Of a stretch of DNA of 52,399 nt, positions 14,579-24,096 are shown one piece after another. Numbering within the stretch: the stretch's first letter is position 1; every line of letters begins with the position of its first letter. The position numbers and the translations under genes are program-made. The notes under the pieces were generated by a model. It searched no databases. It was given only the letters and a program-made list of their open reading frames with translations, and was not told the DNA's origin. Location of the stretch: the NCBI RefSeq assembly GCF_029893965.1, contig NZ_JARXXP010000031.1, positions 1 through 52,399 on the forward strand, read 5' to 3'. Origin of the DNA: Paenibacillus sp. PastM-3 (lineage in GTDB: Bacteria > Bacillota > Bacilli > Paenibacillales > Paenibacillaceae).

Positions 14579-14809
14579 ATGGCAATACATTACGTGTGCA
14601 GGCACTGCCGGACATTTCTGGGAAGCATCAATAGAAGCAGCGCTACCGAAATACAGCTGGGCCTTCACTCCTTGACCCCTGCGGAACGCAGAGACATCAT
14701 AGCGTATGATTCAGACGGCGAAATCACGGTGAAGGTTACTTGCGATTATTGCAAGCAGGCCTTGGATAACAATCCTGAACTGAGCCTCCTGGCCAGTCCG
14801 CTTCAGTAA
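14579..14809 (+). CDS. fin: Anti-SigF factor Fin (YabK)
   Basis: A 76-residue zinc-ribbon-like protein with C7-x2-C10 and C55-x2-C58, matching B. subtilis Fin in length and layout. Fin binds SigF in the forespore and helps the handover from SigF to SigG. AGGAGG lies seven bases before the ATG. In Bacillus fin is transcribed by SigF from between pth and mfd; the same position and a partial SigF/G-type -10 are found here. Confidence 0.9.
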   Translation: MAIHYVCRHCRTFLGSINRSSATEIQLGLHSLTPAERRDIIAYDSDGEITVKVTCDYCKQALDNNPELSLLASPLQ

Positions 14810-14944
14810 CATGAATGCGGCTGTCTCTGTTGTCAACCGTAAGCCTTGGCCTACATGCTAAGGCTTGTTTTCGATTCCAATCATAACGGGAGGCAGTGAT
14901 CCATAAGTCACTGCCGGCCTGTTCAGTTAGAGAGGTGTCTTTCG

Positions 14945-17900
14945 TTGTTACATGGTCTTATAGAGGCTTTTTCCAAAGATCCTGATTTTCAATCTGTCAC
15001 CCGTGGCGTAGCAGCAGGCATGAAGGAGCAGCTGATCTCGGGGCTGTCCGGCTCAGCCAGACAAATTATGCTGGCGGCACTGCATGAAGAGCTCGCCCGG
15101 CCGCTGCTTGTAGTAACGCATAATATGTTCTCGGCCCAGAAGATGGCTGAGGATTTGCAGGAAGCGCTTTCTCCTGACCGGGTGTTGCTCTATCCTGCCA
15201 ATGAGCTGGTTGCGGCTGAAGCGGCTGTGTCCAGTCCGGAGACGCTCGCCCAGCGGATTGACGTGCTTACCCGGTGTGCACAGGGCTTCCGCGGAGTTGT
15301 CGTGGTTCCCTATTCCGGCGTCCGCCGGCTGCTGCCTGCACCTCATGTGATGGCAGAAGCACAGCTGACTATATCACAGGAGGGGACCCTCTCTCTTGAT
15401 GAATTTTTGATGTCGATGATTGAGATGGGATATGAGCGGGTAGAGCGTGTGGAGAACCGCGGTGAGCTCAGTGTACGCGGTGGCATTATCGACTTCTATC
15501 CGATGACTTCTCCGCTGGCCTACCGGGTGGAGCTGTTCGATGATGAGGTCGATTCGATCCGTACCTTTGATCCGGCAGATCAGCGGTCTATTGATAAAGT
15601 CCGGAATGTAAAAATCACCCCGGCAAAAGAAATCATTGCCGATAAGACCCGACTGGACTCGGCTGCAACTGCGGCAGCGGCGATGCTGGAGCGTCAGCTG
15701 GAGAAAATGACCGACCGCCAGGCGAAGCTGCGTCTGCGTGAAGAAATGGGCCGGGAGCTTGAAATGCTGCGTGAAGGCACCTATTTCCCTGAAATCTATA
15801 AATATATCAGTCTCTTATATCCTGAGCGTACGCATCTGTATGACTATATGGCCGAGGATACCCTTCTGGTGCTGGATGAGCCGGCCCGGCTGCTGGAAAC
15901 GGCGAAGCAGCTGGAACGTGACGAATCCGAGTGGAACCTGCACCTTCTTCAGAACGGGAAGAATCTCCCTGATCTTCATCTCTCGGTGGATAATGATGTT
16001 ATCATGTACCGGCGCCCATTCCAGAGCCTGTTCATGTCGATCTTTTTGCGTCAGGTTCCCCATATCCAGCCGCAGAACATCCTGGGCTTCATCAGCCGCG
16101 GCATGCAGGATTTCCATGGGCAGATGAATGTACTGAAGTCGGAGATGGAGCGCTGGCATAAGTCAGGCGTGAAGGTAGTCATGCTCGCGAGCAGCGAGGA
16201 GCGGATGGAGCGTGTCCGCCGGGTGCTTGACGATTACGGTATTGAAGAGCCGACGCTGCTTCAGGGCAACCTGGGCTCAGGCTTTGAGCTGCCGTCGATT
16301 CATCTGGCCGTCATCACCGAGGGTGAGATGTTCTCCCAGAAGCAGCGCAAAGCGCGCAAGCTGTCCAAGGGAATTGATAACGCCGAGCGGATCAAGAGCT
16401 ATACCGAGCTCAAAATCGGAGATTATGTCGTTCATCAGAATCATGGTATCGGGAAGTATATGGGCATCGGTACGCTGGAGGTCAGCGGAATTCACCGTGA
16501 CTATATGCATATCATGTATGCCGGAGGCGACAAGCTGTCCGTACCGATTGACCAGATTGACCTGATTCAGAAATATGTCGGCTCCGAAGACAAGGAGCCA
16601 AAGGTATACAAGCTGGGCGGCAACGAATGGACGAGAGTCACCAGCAAGGTTCGTTCCTCTGTACAGGATATTGCCGATGACCTGATCAAGCTCTATGCGG
16701 AACGGCAGAGCGCACTCGGTTACGGATTCGAGAAGGATACACAGGAGCAGCGCGAGTTCGAGGAAATGTTCCCGTATGAGGAGACGCGCGACCAGCTCCG
16801 GGCGATTGAAGAAATTAAAAAGGATATGGAGCAGAACCGTCCGATGGACCGGCTATTGTGCGGGGATGTAGGCTATGGCAAGACCGAAGTCGCGATCCGT
16901 GCCGCGTTCAAATCTGCAATTGAGGGCAAGCAGGTAGCTGTGCTTGTACCGACCACCATTCTGGCTCAGCAGCATTACGAGACGTTCCGCGAGCGGTTTG
17001 GCAACTACCCGATCAACATTCAGGTGCTCAGCCGGTTCCGCAGCCGCAAGGAGCAGAATGAAACGATTAAAGGCGTGAAGCAGGGAACCGTTGATGTCGT
17101 CATCGGAACACACCGCCTGCTTTCACAGGATATAGTCTTCAAGGATTTGGGTCTGCTGATTGTCGATGAAGAGCAGAGATTCGGCGTAACCCATAAGGAA
17201 AAGCTAAAAAGGCTCAAAACAAATGTTGACGTCCTGACCCTCACCGCAACGCCTATACCGCGTACGCTGCATATGTCCATGCTGGGCGTGCGGGATTTGT
17301 CCGTTATAGAGACGCCACCGGAGAACCGCTTTCCCGTACAGACGTATGTGGTTGAGCACAGCCACACTCTTACGCGTGAAGCTGTAGAGCGTGAACTGGC
17401 CCGCGGAGGCCAGGTTTACTATCTGTACAACCGGGTACAGGGGATTCATGAGATGGCAGCACAGATATCCATGCTCGTTCCGGAAGCGCGTGTCGGCGTG
17501 GGACACGGGCAGATGTCGGAATCGGAGCTGGAAAAAACCATCCTCGATTTCCTGGACGGGGAGTATGATGTGCTCGTCAGCACCAGCATTATTGAGACAG
17601 GGGTCGACATCCCTAACGTTAACACCCTGATTGTCCATGATGCCGACAAGATGGGCCTGTCCCAGCTTTATCAGCTGCGCGGGCGTGTTGGGCGGTCCAA
17701 CCGTATTGCCTATGCTTACTTTACGTATCAGCGGGACAAAGTGCTGACAGAGGTAGCCGAGAAGCGTCTGCAGTCGATCAAGGAGTTCACTGAGCTCGGC
17801 TCCGGCTTCAAAATTGCCATGCGTGACCTCTCGATCCGCGGAGCGGGAAATCTGCTCGGCGCAGAGCAGCACGGCTTCATTGCTTCAGTCGGCTTTGATC

Positions 17901-18469
17901 TGTACTCACAGATGCTTGCAGAGGAAATCCGCAAGCGGAAGGTTACTGTGCTCGGCGAAGAGGATACTTCGCTGAAGCAGGGCAATACGGTCATTGATTT
18001 GTCGATTGACGCCTATCTTCCGTCAGAGTATATTTACGACAGCATCCAGAAAATTGAAATCTATAAAAAGGTTGCGGCAGTGGCTTCCTTTGAGGATGCA
18101 AGCGAGCTGGAGGACGAGCTGCTTGACCGGTTCGGTGAATTACCTGAAGCTGTCGTCAATCTGCTGTCGGTTGCCCGGCTGAAAGTATACGGCAAGCTGT
18201 ACGGCATGGAGTCCATGGTCCGGCGCGGCGACGAGGTATCGCTTAATTTCCATGAGGGGGGTGCGGCCGCTTTTGATACGGCTAAGCTCGCCAAAGTTGG
18301 TAATAGCTTCGAAAGACGTGTACAATTTGATAGAGAGGCCAAGGCTGGCATCCGCATCAAAGCCAAGGATCTCAGTGATAAAGAGCTTCTTAATCTGCTG
18401 GAGCAGTTTCTGGCGGCAGCCAAAGAGTCGTTAAAACCGAAGGGAGAATTACACAATGTCAGTAAATAA
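14945..18469 (+). CDS. mfd: Transcription-repair coupling factor Mfd
   Basis: A 1174-residue DNA translocase that removes stalled RNA polymerase from lesions and recruits UvrA. Parts in order: an N-terminal UvrB-like module (about 1-350), the RNA-polymerase-interacting domain around IGDYVVHQNHGIGKYMGIG (about 495-570), an SF2 helicase motor with Walker A GYGKT (643-647) and Walker B DEEQ (741-744) plus motif III LTATPIPRTL, and the C-terminal TRCF domain. Start TTG at 14945 follows GAGAGGTG by about seven bases. Full family length. The stop overlaps the next gene, encoding a foldase-like lipoprotein, by 14 bases. Confidence 0.96.
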   Translation: MLHGLIEAFSKDPDFQSVTRGVAAGMKEQLISGLSGSARQIMLAALHEELARPLLVVTHNMFSAQKMAEDLQEALSPDRVLLYPANELVAAEAAVSSPETLAQRIDVLTRCAQGFRGVVVVPYSGVRRLLPAPHVMAEAQLTISQEGTLSLDEFLMSMIEMGYERVERVENRGELSVRGGIIDFYPMTSPLAYRVELFDDEVDSIRTFDPADQRSIDKVRNVKITPAKEIIADKTRLDSAATAAAAMLERQLEKMTDRQAKLRLREEMGRELEMLREGTYFPEIYKYISLLYPERTHLYDYMAEDTLLVLDEPARLLETAKQLERDESEWNLHLLQNGKNLPDLHLSVDNDVIMYRRPFQSLFMSIFLRQVPHIQPQNILGFISRGMQDFHGQMNVLKSEMERWHKSGVKVVMLASSEERMERVRRVLDDYGIEEPTLLQGNLGSGFELPSIHLAVITEGEMFSQKQRKARKLSKGIDNAERIKSYTELKIGDYVVHQNHGIGKYMGIGTLEVSGIHRDYMHIMYAGGDKLSVPIDQIDLIQKYVGSEDKEPKVYKLGGNEWTRVTSKVRSSVQDIADDLIKLYAERQSALGYGFEKDTQEQREFEEMFPYEETRDQLRAIEEIKKDMEQNRPMDRLLCGDVGYGKTEVAIRAAFKSAIEGKQVAVLVPTTILAQQHYETFRERFGNYPINIQVLSRFRSRKEQNETIKGVKQGTVDVVIGTHRLLSQDIVFKDLGLLIVDEEQRFGVTHKEKLKRLKTNVDVLTLTATPIPRTLHMSMLGVRDLSVIETPPENRFPVQTYVVEHSHTLTREAVERELARGGQVYYLYNRVQGIHEMAAQISMLVPEARVGVGHGQMSESELEKTILDFLDGEYDVLVSTSIIETGVDIPNVNTLIVHDADKMGLSQLYQLRGRVGRSNRIAYAYFTYQRDKVLTEVAEKRLQSIKEFTELGSGFKIAMRDLSIRGAGNLLGAEQHGFIASVGFDLYSQMLAEEIRKRKVTVLGEEDTSLKQGNTVIDLSIDAYLPSEYIYDSIQKIEIYKKVAAVASFEDASELEDELLDRFGELPEAVVNLLSVARLKVYGKLYGMESMVRRGDEVSLNFHEGGAAAFDTAKLAKVGNSFERRVQFDREAKAGIRIKAKDLSDKELLNLLEQFLAAAKESLKPKGELHNVSK

Positions 18470-19517
18470 AGCGAAATCATGGAAGGTGCTGCTGGTTTCT
18501 TTAGCCGCAGCCGTTTCCTTCTCCATGCTGTCTGCGTGCAGCAGCAATAATAGCAACAATGCAGCTGAGGATAACACCAAGGCAGTTGCAACCTACAAGG
18601 GCGGCACGATTACTGAGAAGGAATTCGATATGGATACCAAGGTTATGAAGTTCCTGTCCCCGCAGCAGGCGGCATACCTGGAGATTGACGCCTTTAAGGA
18701 ATCAATCCTGAAGCAGGAGGTTGCCTTTGAATATCTGGCCGGACAAGCTACGGATGAGGCGAAGAAGCAGGCCGAGAAAGAAGCGGATGTACAGGTAAGC
18801 TCAATGAAAGAGGCACTGGGCGACACTTACGAAAGCTCTCTGAAGGAAGCAGATCTGAAGGAAGCAGACATTCGCTCCTACATGGTGCGTGTACTCACCG
18901 TTTATCAGGACATGCTGCTGAAACTTACCGACGATGAAGTTAAGGCTGAGTTTGAGGCAACCAAAGGTGACTATACCGTTGCTACACTGCGTCATGTCCT
19001 GGTCGGTCTCACTGATGCTGACGGCAAGGAACGGACGGATGAGGATGCCCTAAAGCGTGCCAACGAAGTTAAGGCCAAGCTTGATGCAGGCGGTGATTTC
19101 GCTGCAATTGCCAAGGAATACTCTGACGACACCGGCTCAGTAGAGTCCGGAGGCGAATACAAGGACAAGGCGCTGGGCACTTATGTGGAGGAATTCAAAC
19201 AGGCTGCACAGACCCTGCCGCTGAACACCATCAGTGATCCGGTAAAAACCAGCTTCGGATACCACGTTATTGAAGTGGAGTCACGTACAGAGACCACTTT
19301 TGACAAGCTGACTGACGAGCAGAAGGAAACCGTCAAGAGCACGCTGGCTTCAAAGAACCTGGAGACCTTCCTTGATAAGGAGCTTGATTCGCTGAATATC
19401 GAGATCAATCTGCCTAAGAGCACCGCTGCTGCTGACGAATCCGGAACAACGGATAGCGGAGCTGCAGCTACTGCAGCACCAAGCGCATCACCGGCTGCTA
19501 CAGAAGCAGCCCAATAA
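18456..19517 (+). CDS. PpiC-type (parvulin) peptidyl-prolyl isomerase lipoprotein, PrsA/SurA-like
   Basis: A 353-residue lipoprotein. Residues 1-27 form a signal peptide ending in the lipobox LSAC, with C28 as the lipidated residue, followed by a Ser/Asn-rich spacer. A SurA-N-like helical part precedes the parvulin domain (about 175-270: TLRHVLVGLTD, ending FGYHVIEVE). The C-terminus is an Ala/Ser/Thr-rich low-complexity tail. It should assist folding of exported proteins outside the membrane. GGGAGAA precedes the ATG inside the mfd coding end, giving a 14-base overlap, so translation is probably coupled to mfd. Bacillus has spoVT directly after mfd, so this gene is an insertion relative to that order. 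Confidence 0.88.
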   Translation: MSVNKAKSWKVLLVSLAAAVSFSMLSACSSNNSNNAAEDNTKAVATYKGGTITEKEFDMDTKVMKFLSPQQAAYLEIDAFKESILKQEVAFEYLAGQATDEAKKQAEKEADVQVSSMKEALGDTYESSLKEADLKEADIRSYMVRVLTVYQDMLLKLTDDEVKAEFEATKGDYTVATLRHVLVGLTDADGKERTDEDALKRANEVKAKLDAGGDFAAIAKEYSDDTGSVESGGEYKDKALGTYVEEFKQAAQTLPLNTISDPVKTSFGYHVIEVESRTETTFDKLTDEQKETVKSTLASKNLETFLDKELDSLNIEINLPKSTAAADESGTTDSGAAATAAPSASPAATEAAQ

Positions 19518-19531
19518 TAGGCTCAGACGGA

Positions 19532-19571
19532 CAAGCCATCCTGACGCTTCCAAGCGAGGGATGGCTTTTTT
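19532..19571 (+). terminator. Terminator of the mfd-foldase unit
   Basis: AAGCCATCC pairs with GGATGGCTT around a loop of about 16 bases and is followed by T residues. Confidence 0.88.
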
Positions 19572-19801
19572 CGCGTAATGAGGGTATGTATTCTATAGGG
19601 CAAACAGGCACAAGCTTGGTATGAATACCCGGAGAATGTAGGGATCTGGAGCTTGTGTTTATTTAAGGACCGGGCATGTATAAGGAATTGGGAACAGATG
19701 AATACTATGGTCAGATATTACGATAAATCACCGGGATTATCCTTTCCCGTAATGGACAGTAGTTGGACCATACTTCTTAAGAAAGCGGGGCAACATGTGA
19801 A

Positions 19802-20344
19802 ATGAAAGCTACTGGTATTGTTCGCCGTATTGATGACCTAGGCCGTGTTGTTATTCCTAAAGAGATTAGACGTACACTGCGTATCCGTGAAGGGGATCCG
19901 CTGGAAATATTCGTTGATCGCGACGGTGAAGTCATACTGAAAAAGTACTCTCCTATCGGGGAGCTGGGCGACTTCGCCAAAGAATACGCGGAATCGCTTT
20001 ATGAGGGTACGGGGCATATTACAATGATTACCGACAGAGACAGCTTTATCACTTTGGCCGGCGGCTCCAAGAAGGAATATCTGGACAAGCAGGTCGGGGC
20101 GCTGCTCGAGAAGGTCATGGAGAGCCGCAAGACCATGCTGGAGACGAACGGCGGAAATTACGACATCAGCAAAGATCACTCCGAACTGCTGTCCAGCTAT
20201 GTGGCTGCCCCGATTATTTCCGGCGGTGATCCGATCGGCTGTGTAGTACTGATGAACAAGGACGATTCTGTAAAAATGTCACAGCTGGAAGTAAAGATGG
20301 CCGAGACTGCTGCCGCTTTCCTGGGCAAGCAAATGGAGCAGTAG
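19802..20344 (+). CDS. spoVT: Stage V sporulation regulator SpoVT
   Basis: A 180-residue forespore transcription factor. Residues 1-50 (KATGIVRRIDDLGRVVIPKE and onward) form the AbrB-type swapped-hairpin DNA-binding domain; the rest is a GAF-like domain (about 56-178) with the VAAPIISGGDPIGCVVLM core. In Bacillus SpoVT tunes SigG-dependent genes. It is a paralogue of the AbrB at 448-702 but has the sensor domain in place of the cysteine module. The ribosome site (GCGGGG, 11 bases before the ATG) is weak. A strong terminator follows. Confidence 0.96.
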   Translation: MKATGIVRRIDDLGRVVIPKEIRRTLRIREGDPLEIFVDRDGEVILKKYSPIGELGDFAKEYAESLYEGTGHITMITDRDSFITLAGGSKKEYLDKQVGALLEKVMESRKTMLETNGGNYDISKDHSELLSSYVAAPIISGGDPIGCVVLMNKDDSVKMSQLEVKMAETAAAFLGKQMEQ

Positions 20345-20362
20345 AAGGTTTGGTGCCGGGAG

Positions 20363-20405
20363 CCCCGCTTTCCTTTTGATCCGAGATCAAGGGGGGCGGG
20401 GTTTT
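20363..20405 (+). terminator. Terminator after spoVT
   Basis: CCCCGC (20363-20368) pairs with GCGGGG (20396-20401), and the helix continues inward through TTTTGATC/GATCAA with a tiny loop; TTTT follows. Confidence 0.85.
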
Positions 20406-20481
20406 GTCGTCTGCCTGCTTGCGGTATAATATAGAAATTCATCCTATTATAGCGGTTATTGCTGCAGAAGCAGGTAAAATT

Positions 20482-22155
20482 ATGAAACCAGGCACAACCG
20501 GCTCCAAATTGCTGCAAGGAGCATTTATTCTAAGCGCGGCAGCCATTGTATCCAAGCTTATCGGCACCCTGCAAAAAATACCGCTGCAAAATCTGGGCGG
20601 TGACGCCGTATTCGGCATTTATAACACGGTTAATCCGCTGTATACGATGCTGATTACGGTAGCTATGCTGGGTCTGCCGTCAGCCATCTCCAAATTTGTA
20701 GCCGAAGCCTCCGCCGGGGGCGACGAAGCGGAGGGGCGCCGGGTCTTGCGGTTGTCAGCAGTTCTAACAGCAGTCTGCGGGATTATTATCGGTATGCTAA
20801 CCTATGCAGGCGCTCCTGTCATTGCCCGAATTGTGGGCAACTCGCACATTATCCCGGCCCTGCATACCAGCGCCCTCGGGCTGGCGGTTGTTCCGCTTAT
20901 GGCAGCTGTGCGGGGTTACTTTCAGGGACTGCATAATATGATGCCGACTGCTGTCTCACAGGTAGTGGAGCAGTCAGTCCGCGTCATTGTCATGATCGCG
21001 CTGCTGCTGTATCTGACCGGCCGCGGGGCTGGAGCAGCAGATATCGCTGCTGGTGCGCTGCTCGGATCGGCAGCAGGCGGAGCGGCCGGGCTGCTGGTCA
21101 TGCTGCTCTTCTGGAGGCGGCACCGCCGGCAGGCAAACGAACAGCAGCCCGGGGCTGCTCCAGCTGCATCTGCCGGTGAGCAGTCCCCGCGCAGCTTCCG
21201 TACTGGGGCTGCAGGCCGGATCAAACGGGCGTCCGCCTGGCAGCTGCTCGCCTACGGCCTGCCGGTGATGCTGGGGGCGCTGGCAGTGCCGCTGATCGGG
21301 CTGGTCGATGTCTTCACCGTCCCGCGGCTGCTGGCGCCCGCTTATGGTGAGACGGCTTCCATGGCCCAGTTCGGCATCTATAACCGCGGTCTGCCGCTCG
21401 TGCAGATCGTGACCATGCTGGCGACCTCGCTGTCGGTCGTCTTCATTCCGGCGCTCGCGGAGGCGAAGTACCGCGGCGATGATGCATTGATAAGAACCCG
21501 CTGCAGCCTGTCGCTGCGCTGGTTCTGGCTGCTGGGCCTGGCCGCCTCGGTCGGCCTGGCGGTTCTGGCAGAGCCGGTTAACGTGGCTCTGTACGGCGAT
21601 GCCGCAGGCAGCGGCACGATGATGTGGCTGGCCTTTACCGCCGCCGGCGGTACGATCAGCATCATCTCTGCCGCACTGCTGCAGGGCCTGGGCGCCGTGC
21701 GCGCGCCGGCGCTGCACCTCCTGGCCGCAGCAATGCTGAAGGCGGCCCTCAACCTGCTGCTGGTTCCGCAGCAGGGCATTACCGGCGCCGCCATCGCAAG
21801 CGTGGCGGCGCACGGGTTCGCAGCAGCGCTGAACGTGCTGCTGCTGCACCGGCAGGGCCATCTGCGGCTGCGCCTCGCAGATGCCGGCCTTCGGCCCGCG
21901 CTGCTGCTAGCGGGCCTCGGGCTGGCCGCTGCCGCCGTGAGCAGCGGCGCGGCGCTGGCGCTTACCGCCGCAGGCCTCGGCGGCGGGCGGATGGCGAGCC
22001 TGGCGCAGACGCTGCTGGGCGTGCTGGCGGGCTGCGCAGTCTTTGCGCTGGGCGCAGTCAGGCTGCGGCTGCTCAGCGAGAGCGAGCTGCGCCAGCTGCC
22101 GGGCTTCGGCCCGAAGCTCGCGGACAAGCTGAAGCAGCTGCGCCTGTTCCCTTAG
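20482..22155 (+). CDS. SpoVB/MOP-superfamily polysaccharide flippase (YabM-like)
   Basis: A 557-residue integral membrane protein of the MOP exporter superfamily, related to SpoVB and YabM, which move lipid-linked oligosaccharides across the membrane. About 12-14 hydrophobic segments are visible; the first begins in KLLQGAFILSAAAIVSKLIG and contains the usual conserved start of the family. ATG at 20482 is chosen as the natural family start, though the ribosome site is poor. The second half is markedly GC-rich (third positions nearly all G or C) compared with neighbours. The C-terminus ends in LPGFGPKLADKLKQL, which resembles a helix-hairpin-helix. Confidence 0.85.
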   Translation: MKPGTTGSKLLQGAFILSAAAIVSKLIGTLQKIPLQNLGGDAVFGIYNTVNPLYTMLITVAMLGLPSAISKFVAEASAGGDEAEGRRVLRLSAVLTAVCGIIIGMLTYAGAPVIARIVGNSHIIPALHTSALGLAVVPLMAAVRGYFQGLHNMMPTAVSQVVEQSVRVIVMIALLLYLTGRGAGAADIAAGALLGSAAGGAAGLLVMLLFWRRHRRQANEQQPGAAPAASAGEQSPRSFRTGAAGRIKRASAWQLLAYGLPVMLGALAVPLIGLVDVFTVPRLLAPAYGETASMAQFGIYNRGLPLVQIVTMLATSLSVVFIPALAEAKYRGDDALIRTRCSLSLRWFWLLGLAASVGLAVLAEPVNVALYGDAAGSGTMMWLAFTAAGGTISIISAALLQGLGAVRAPALHLLAAAMLKAALNLLLVPQQGITGAAIASVAAHGFAAALNVLLLHRQGHLRLRLADAGLRPALLLAGLGLAAAAVSSGAALALTAAGLGGGRMASLAQTLLGVLAGCAVFALGAVRLRLLSESELRQLPGFGPKLADKLKQLRLFP

Positions 22156-22289
22156 AGGGCAGTCTGCCGAACGGACAGCTGACATTATCCTTATCCTTTT
22201 TCTTTCGAACCAATATAATCATGATGGCATGTTAGGCCTTGCCCCCGGTTTAACGAATATAGCGGCAGGCCAAGAAGGAGTGAAACGGA

Positions 22290-23786
22290 ATGAGTGCAAG
22301 ATTAACAGTGGTCGGCCTGGGATCAGGCAATCCGGACCGGCTGACGCTGGGGATTATCAAAAAACTGAAGGCGGCAGCCGTTGTTTACGTGAGAACCGCC
22401 GAGCATCCCGTGATGGCAGCTCTCGCGGAGCTAGAGATTGCCTCACAGTCCTTTGACGGGCTGTATGTGTCGCTGGACTCTTTCCCGGAGGTCTACGAAG
22501 CCATTACCTCGAGGTTAATGGAAGAAGCACTTGCTGCACCTGACGGGACTGAAATCGTCTACGCGGTTCCGGGCCATCCGATGGTAGCGGAGTCGGCAGT
22601 TTCCCAGCTGCGCCGGCGCTGCCCTGAAGCAGGGATCACGCTTGAGATTCTCGGCGGTGAGAGCTTTCTGGATGAGGCCTTTGTGCGGCTCGGCTTCGAT
22701 CCGATCGAAGGCTTTCAGCTGCTGGATGCTTCAGGCATCCGCAGCTCGCAGCTACAACCTGAACTGCATACGCTGATTGGACAGGTCTATGACAGCTTTA
22801 CGGCCTCCGAGACCAAGCTGTGCCTGATGGAGCTGTATCCGGCGGAATACGAAGTGATCGTCGGACATGCCCTTGGAGTAGAGCAGGAGGAGCAGATTCT
22901 CCGTGTGCCGCTATATGAGCTGGACCGGATTGATGGTTACGGTAATCTGTCTCTGGTCTATGTCCCTGCGAACCGTGCGGAGAACGCGCGCCGGCGCACC
23001 TTTGCCCGGCTCCATGAGATTGTCGATACCCTGAGAAGCCCGGAGGGCTGTCCGTGGGACCGTGAGCAGACACATGAATCACTGCGCAAAAATCTGATCG
23101 AGGAAACCTATGAGGTGCTGGAAACGATCGACGAGGATGACCCGGACCACATGAAGGAGGAGCTGGGGGATCTGCTGCTGCAGATTATGCTCCATTCGCA
23201 GATTGAAGAGGAGCTTGGCACCTTCAGCGTTTATGATGTTATTGAGGGTCTGAATGACAAGCTGATCTTCCGCCATCCGCATGTGTTTGGCGATATGAGT
23301 GCAGCCGATGCAGAGGAAGCACTGAAGAACTGGGACGGGATGAAGGCGGAGGAAAAGCGGCTGAAGGGTGTGAAGCCGGAGTCGGAGTCGGCACTGAGCG
23401 GGGTTCCGCGTGATCTGCCTGCACTTATGAAAGCCTACAAGCTGCAGAAGAAGGCCGCCAAGGTCGGCTTTGACTGGGATAACATAACGGATGTCCTGGC
23501 CAAAATCCGCGAGGAGGTCGATGAGCTGCAGGAGGCTATCGAGAGCGGCGCAGCGGCGGAGGATCAGATGCTGGAGCTGGGGGATTTGCTGTTCGCGGCA
23601 ACCAATGCCGCCCGCTTCATCGGTGCAGATCCGGAGGAGGCGCTGACCCGTACCAACCGTAAATTTGTATCGCGGTTTGCTTATATCGAGCAGCAGCTGC
23701 AGGACCGGGGCACAAATGTGAAGGAGAGCAGTCTGGAGACGATGGAGCAGTTATGGCAGGAAGCCAAGGTGCAGGAGCGGAAATAG
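22290..23786 (+). CDS. mazG: MazG-family nucleoside triphosphate pyrophosphohydrolase with N-terminal methylase-like domain (YabN)
   Basis: A 498-residue two-domain protein. Residues 1-220 form a tetrapyrrole-methylase-like domain (LTVVGLGSGNPDRLTLGI, then a VPGHPMVAES loop); 230-490 form tandem MazG all-alpha pyrophosphohydrolase modules (CPWDREQTHESLRKNL, EETYEVLE, EELGDLLLQIMLH, and a later EEVDELQEAI with LELGDLLFA). It probably removes non-canonical or excess NTPs. This fusion is typical of Bacillus YabN. AAGAAGGAG stands before the ATG. Downstream lies a 310-base gap before hup. Confidence 0.94.
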   Translation: MSARLTVVGLGSGNPDRLTLGIIKKLKAAAVVYVRTAEHPVMAALAELEIASQSFDGLYVSLDSFPEVYEAITSRLMEEALAAPDGTEIVYAVPGHPMVAESAVSQLRRRCPEAGITLEILGGESFLDEAFVRLGFDPIEGFQLLDASGIRSSQLQPELHTLIGQVYDSFTASETKLCLMELYPAEYEVIVGHALGVEQEEQILRVPLYELDRIDGYGNLSLVYVPANRAENARRRTFARLHEIVDTLRSPEGCPWDREQTHESLRKNLIEETYEVLETIDEDDPDHMKEELGDLLLQIMLHSQIEEELGTFSVYDVIEGLNDKLIFRHPHVFGDMSAADAEEALKNWDGMKAEEKRLKGVKPESESALSGVPRDLPALMKAYKLQKKAAKVGFDWDNITDVLAKIREEVDELQEAIESGAAAEDQMLELGDLLFAATNAARFIGADPEEALTRTNRKFVSRFAYIEQQLQDRGTNVKESSLETMEQLWQEAKVQERK

Positions 23787-24096
23787 CCGTGTGTGGTAGG
23801 TCTGAAGCTGTAAATGAATCTTTTTCCATTAAATGTTACTATGGCCGTATAGCTGCGGCAGGAAGCGGCAATGCTGGGAATAAGGCTTTATTTTCTGGTT
23901 CCAAATGCCGTATGAGGTTTATAATGTAGTAGTGCCTGGAGCCGGAGTATGCGATTTTTCAAAAAAACGACGTTTTGCGGCAGGATTTCCGGGCGGCATC
24001 AAGAATATCATAAAGACGAAATGACGATCGGCGGCATATTTTGGCAGCTTATCGCGTTTCATTTATTTTTTTGTATCCTAGGAGGAACTTCAAATT
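23787..24096 (+). other. Long leader and promoter region of hup
   Basis: No gene is supported here. A TATAAT at 23920-23925 is a plausible -10, but no good -35 stands at the right distance. If used, hup mRNA would carry a leader of about 165 bases. A 78-codon open frame (23949-24185) overlaps the hup ribosome site and coding start in another frame and has no protein-like features. Confidence 0.4.

Noticed and set aside
19690..19801. SigG promoter for spoVT (GAATA at 19700 with CGATAAA)
   Set aside because: The spacing is 16 bases and the -10 deviates from CAT-n2-TA at a key position; not strong enough to annotate.
21378..22127. Long minus-strand frame of 249 codons inside the flippase gene
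   Set aside because: It is a by-product of high G/C at third positions; the protein is Ser/Ala/Pro/Arg-rich without domains, and the plus-strand membrane protein is clear.
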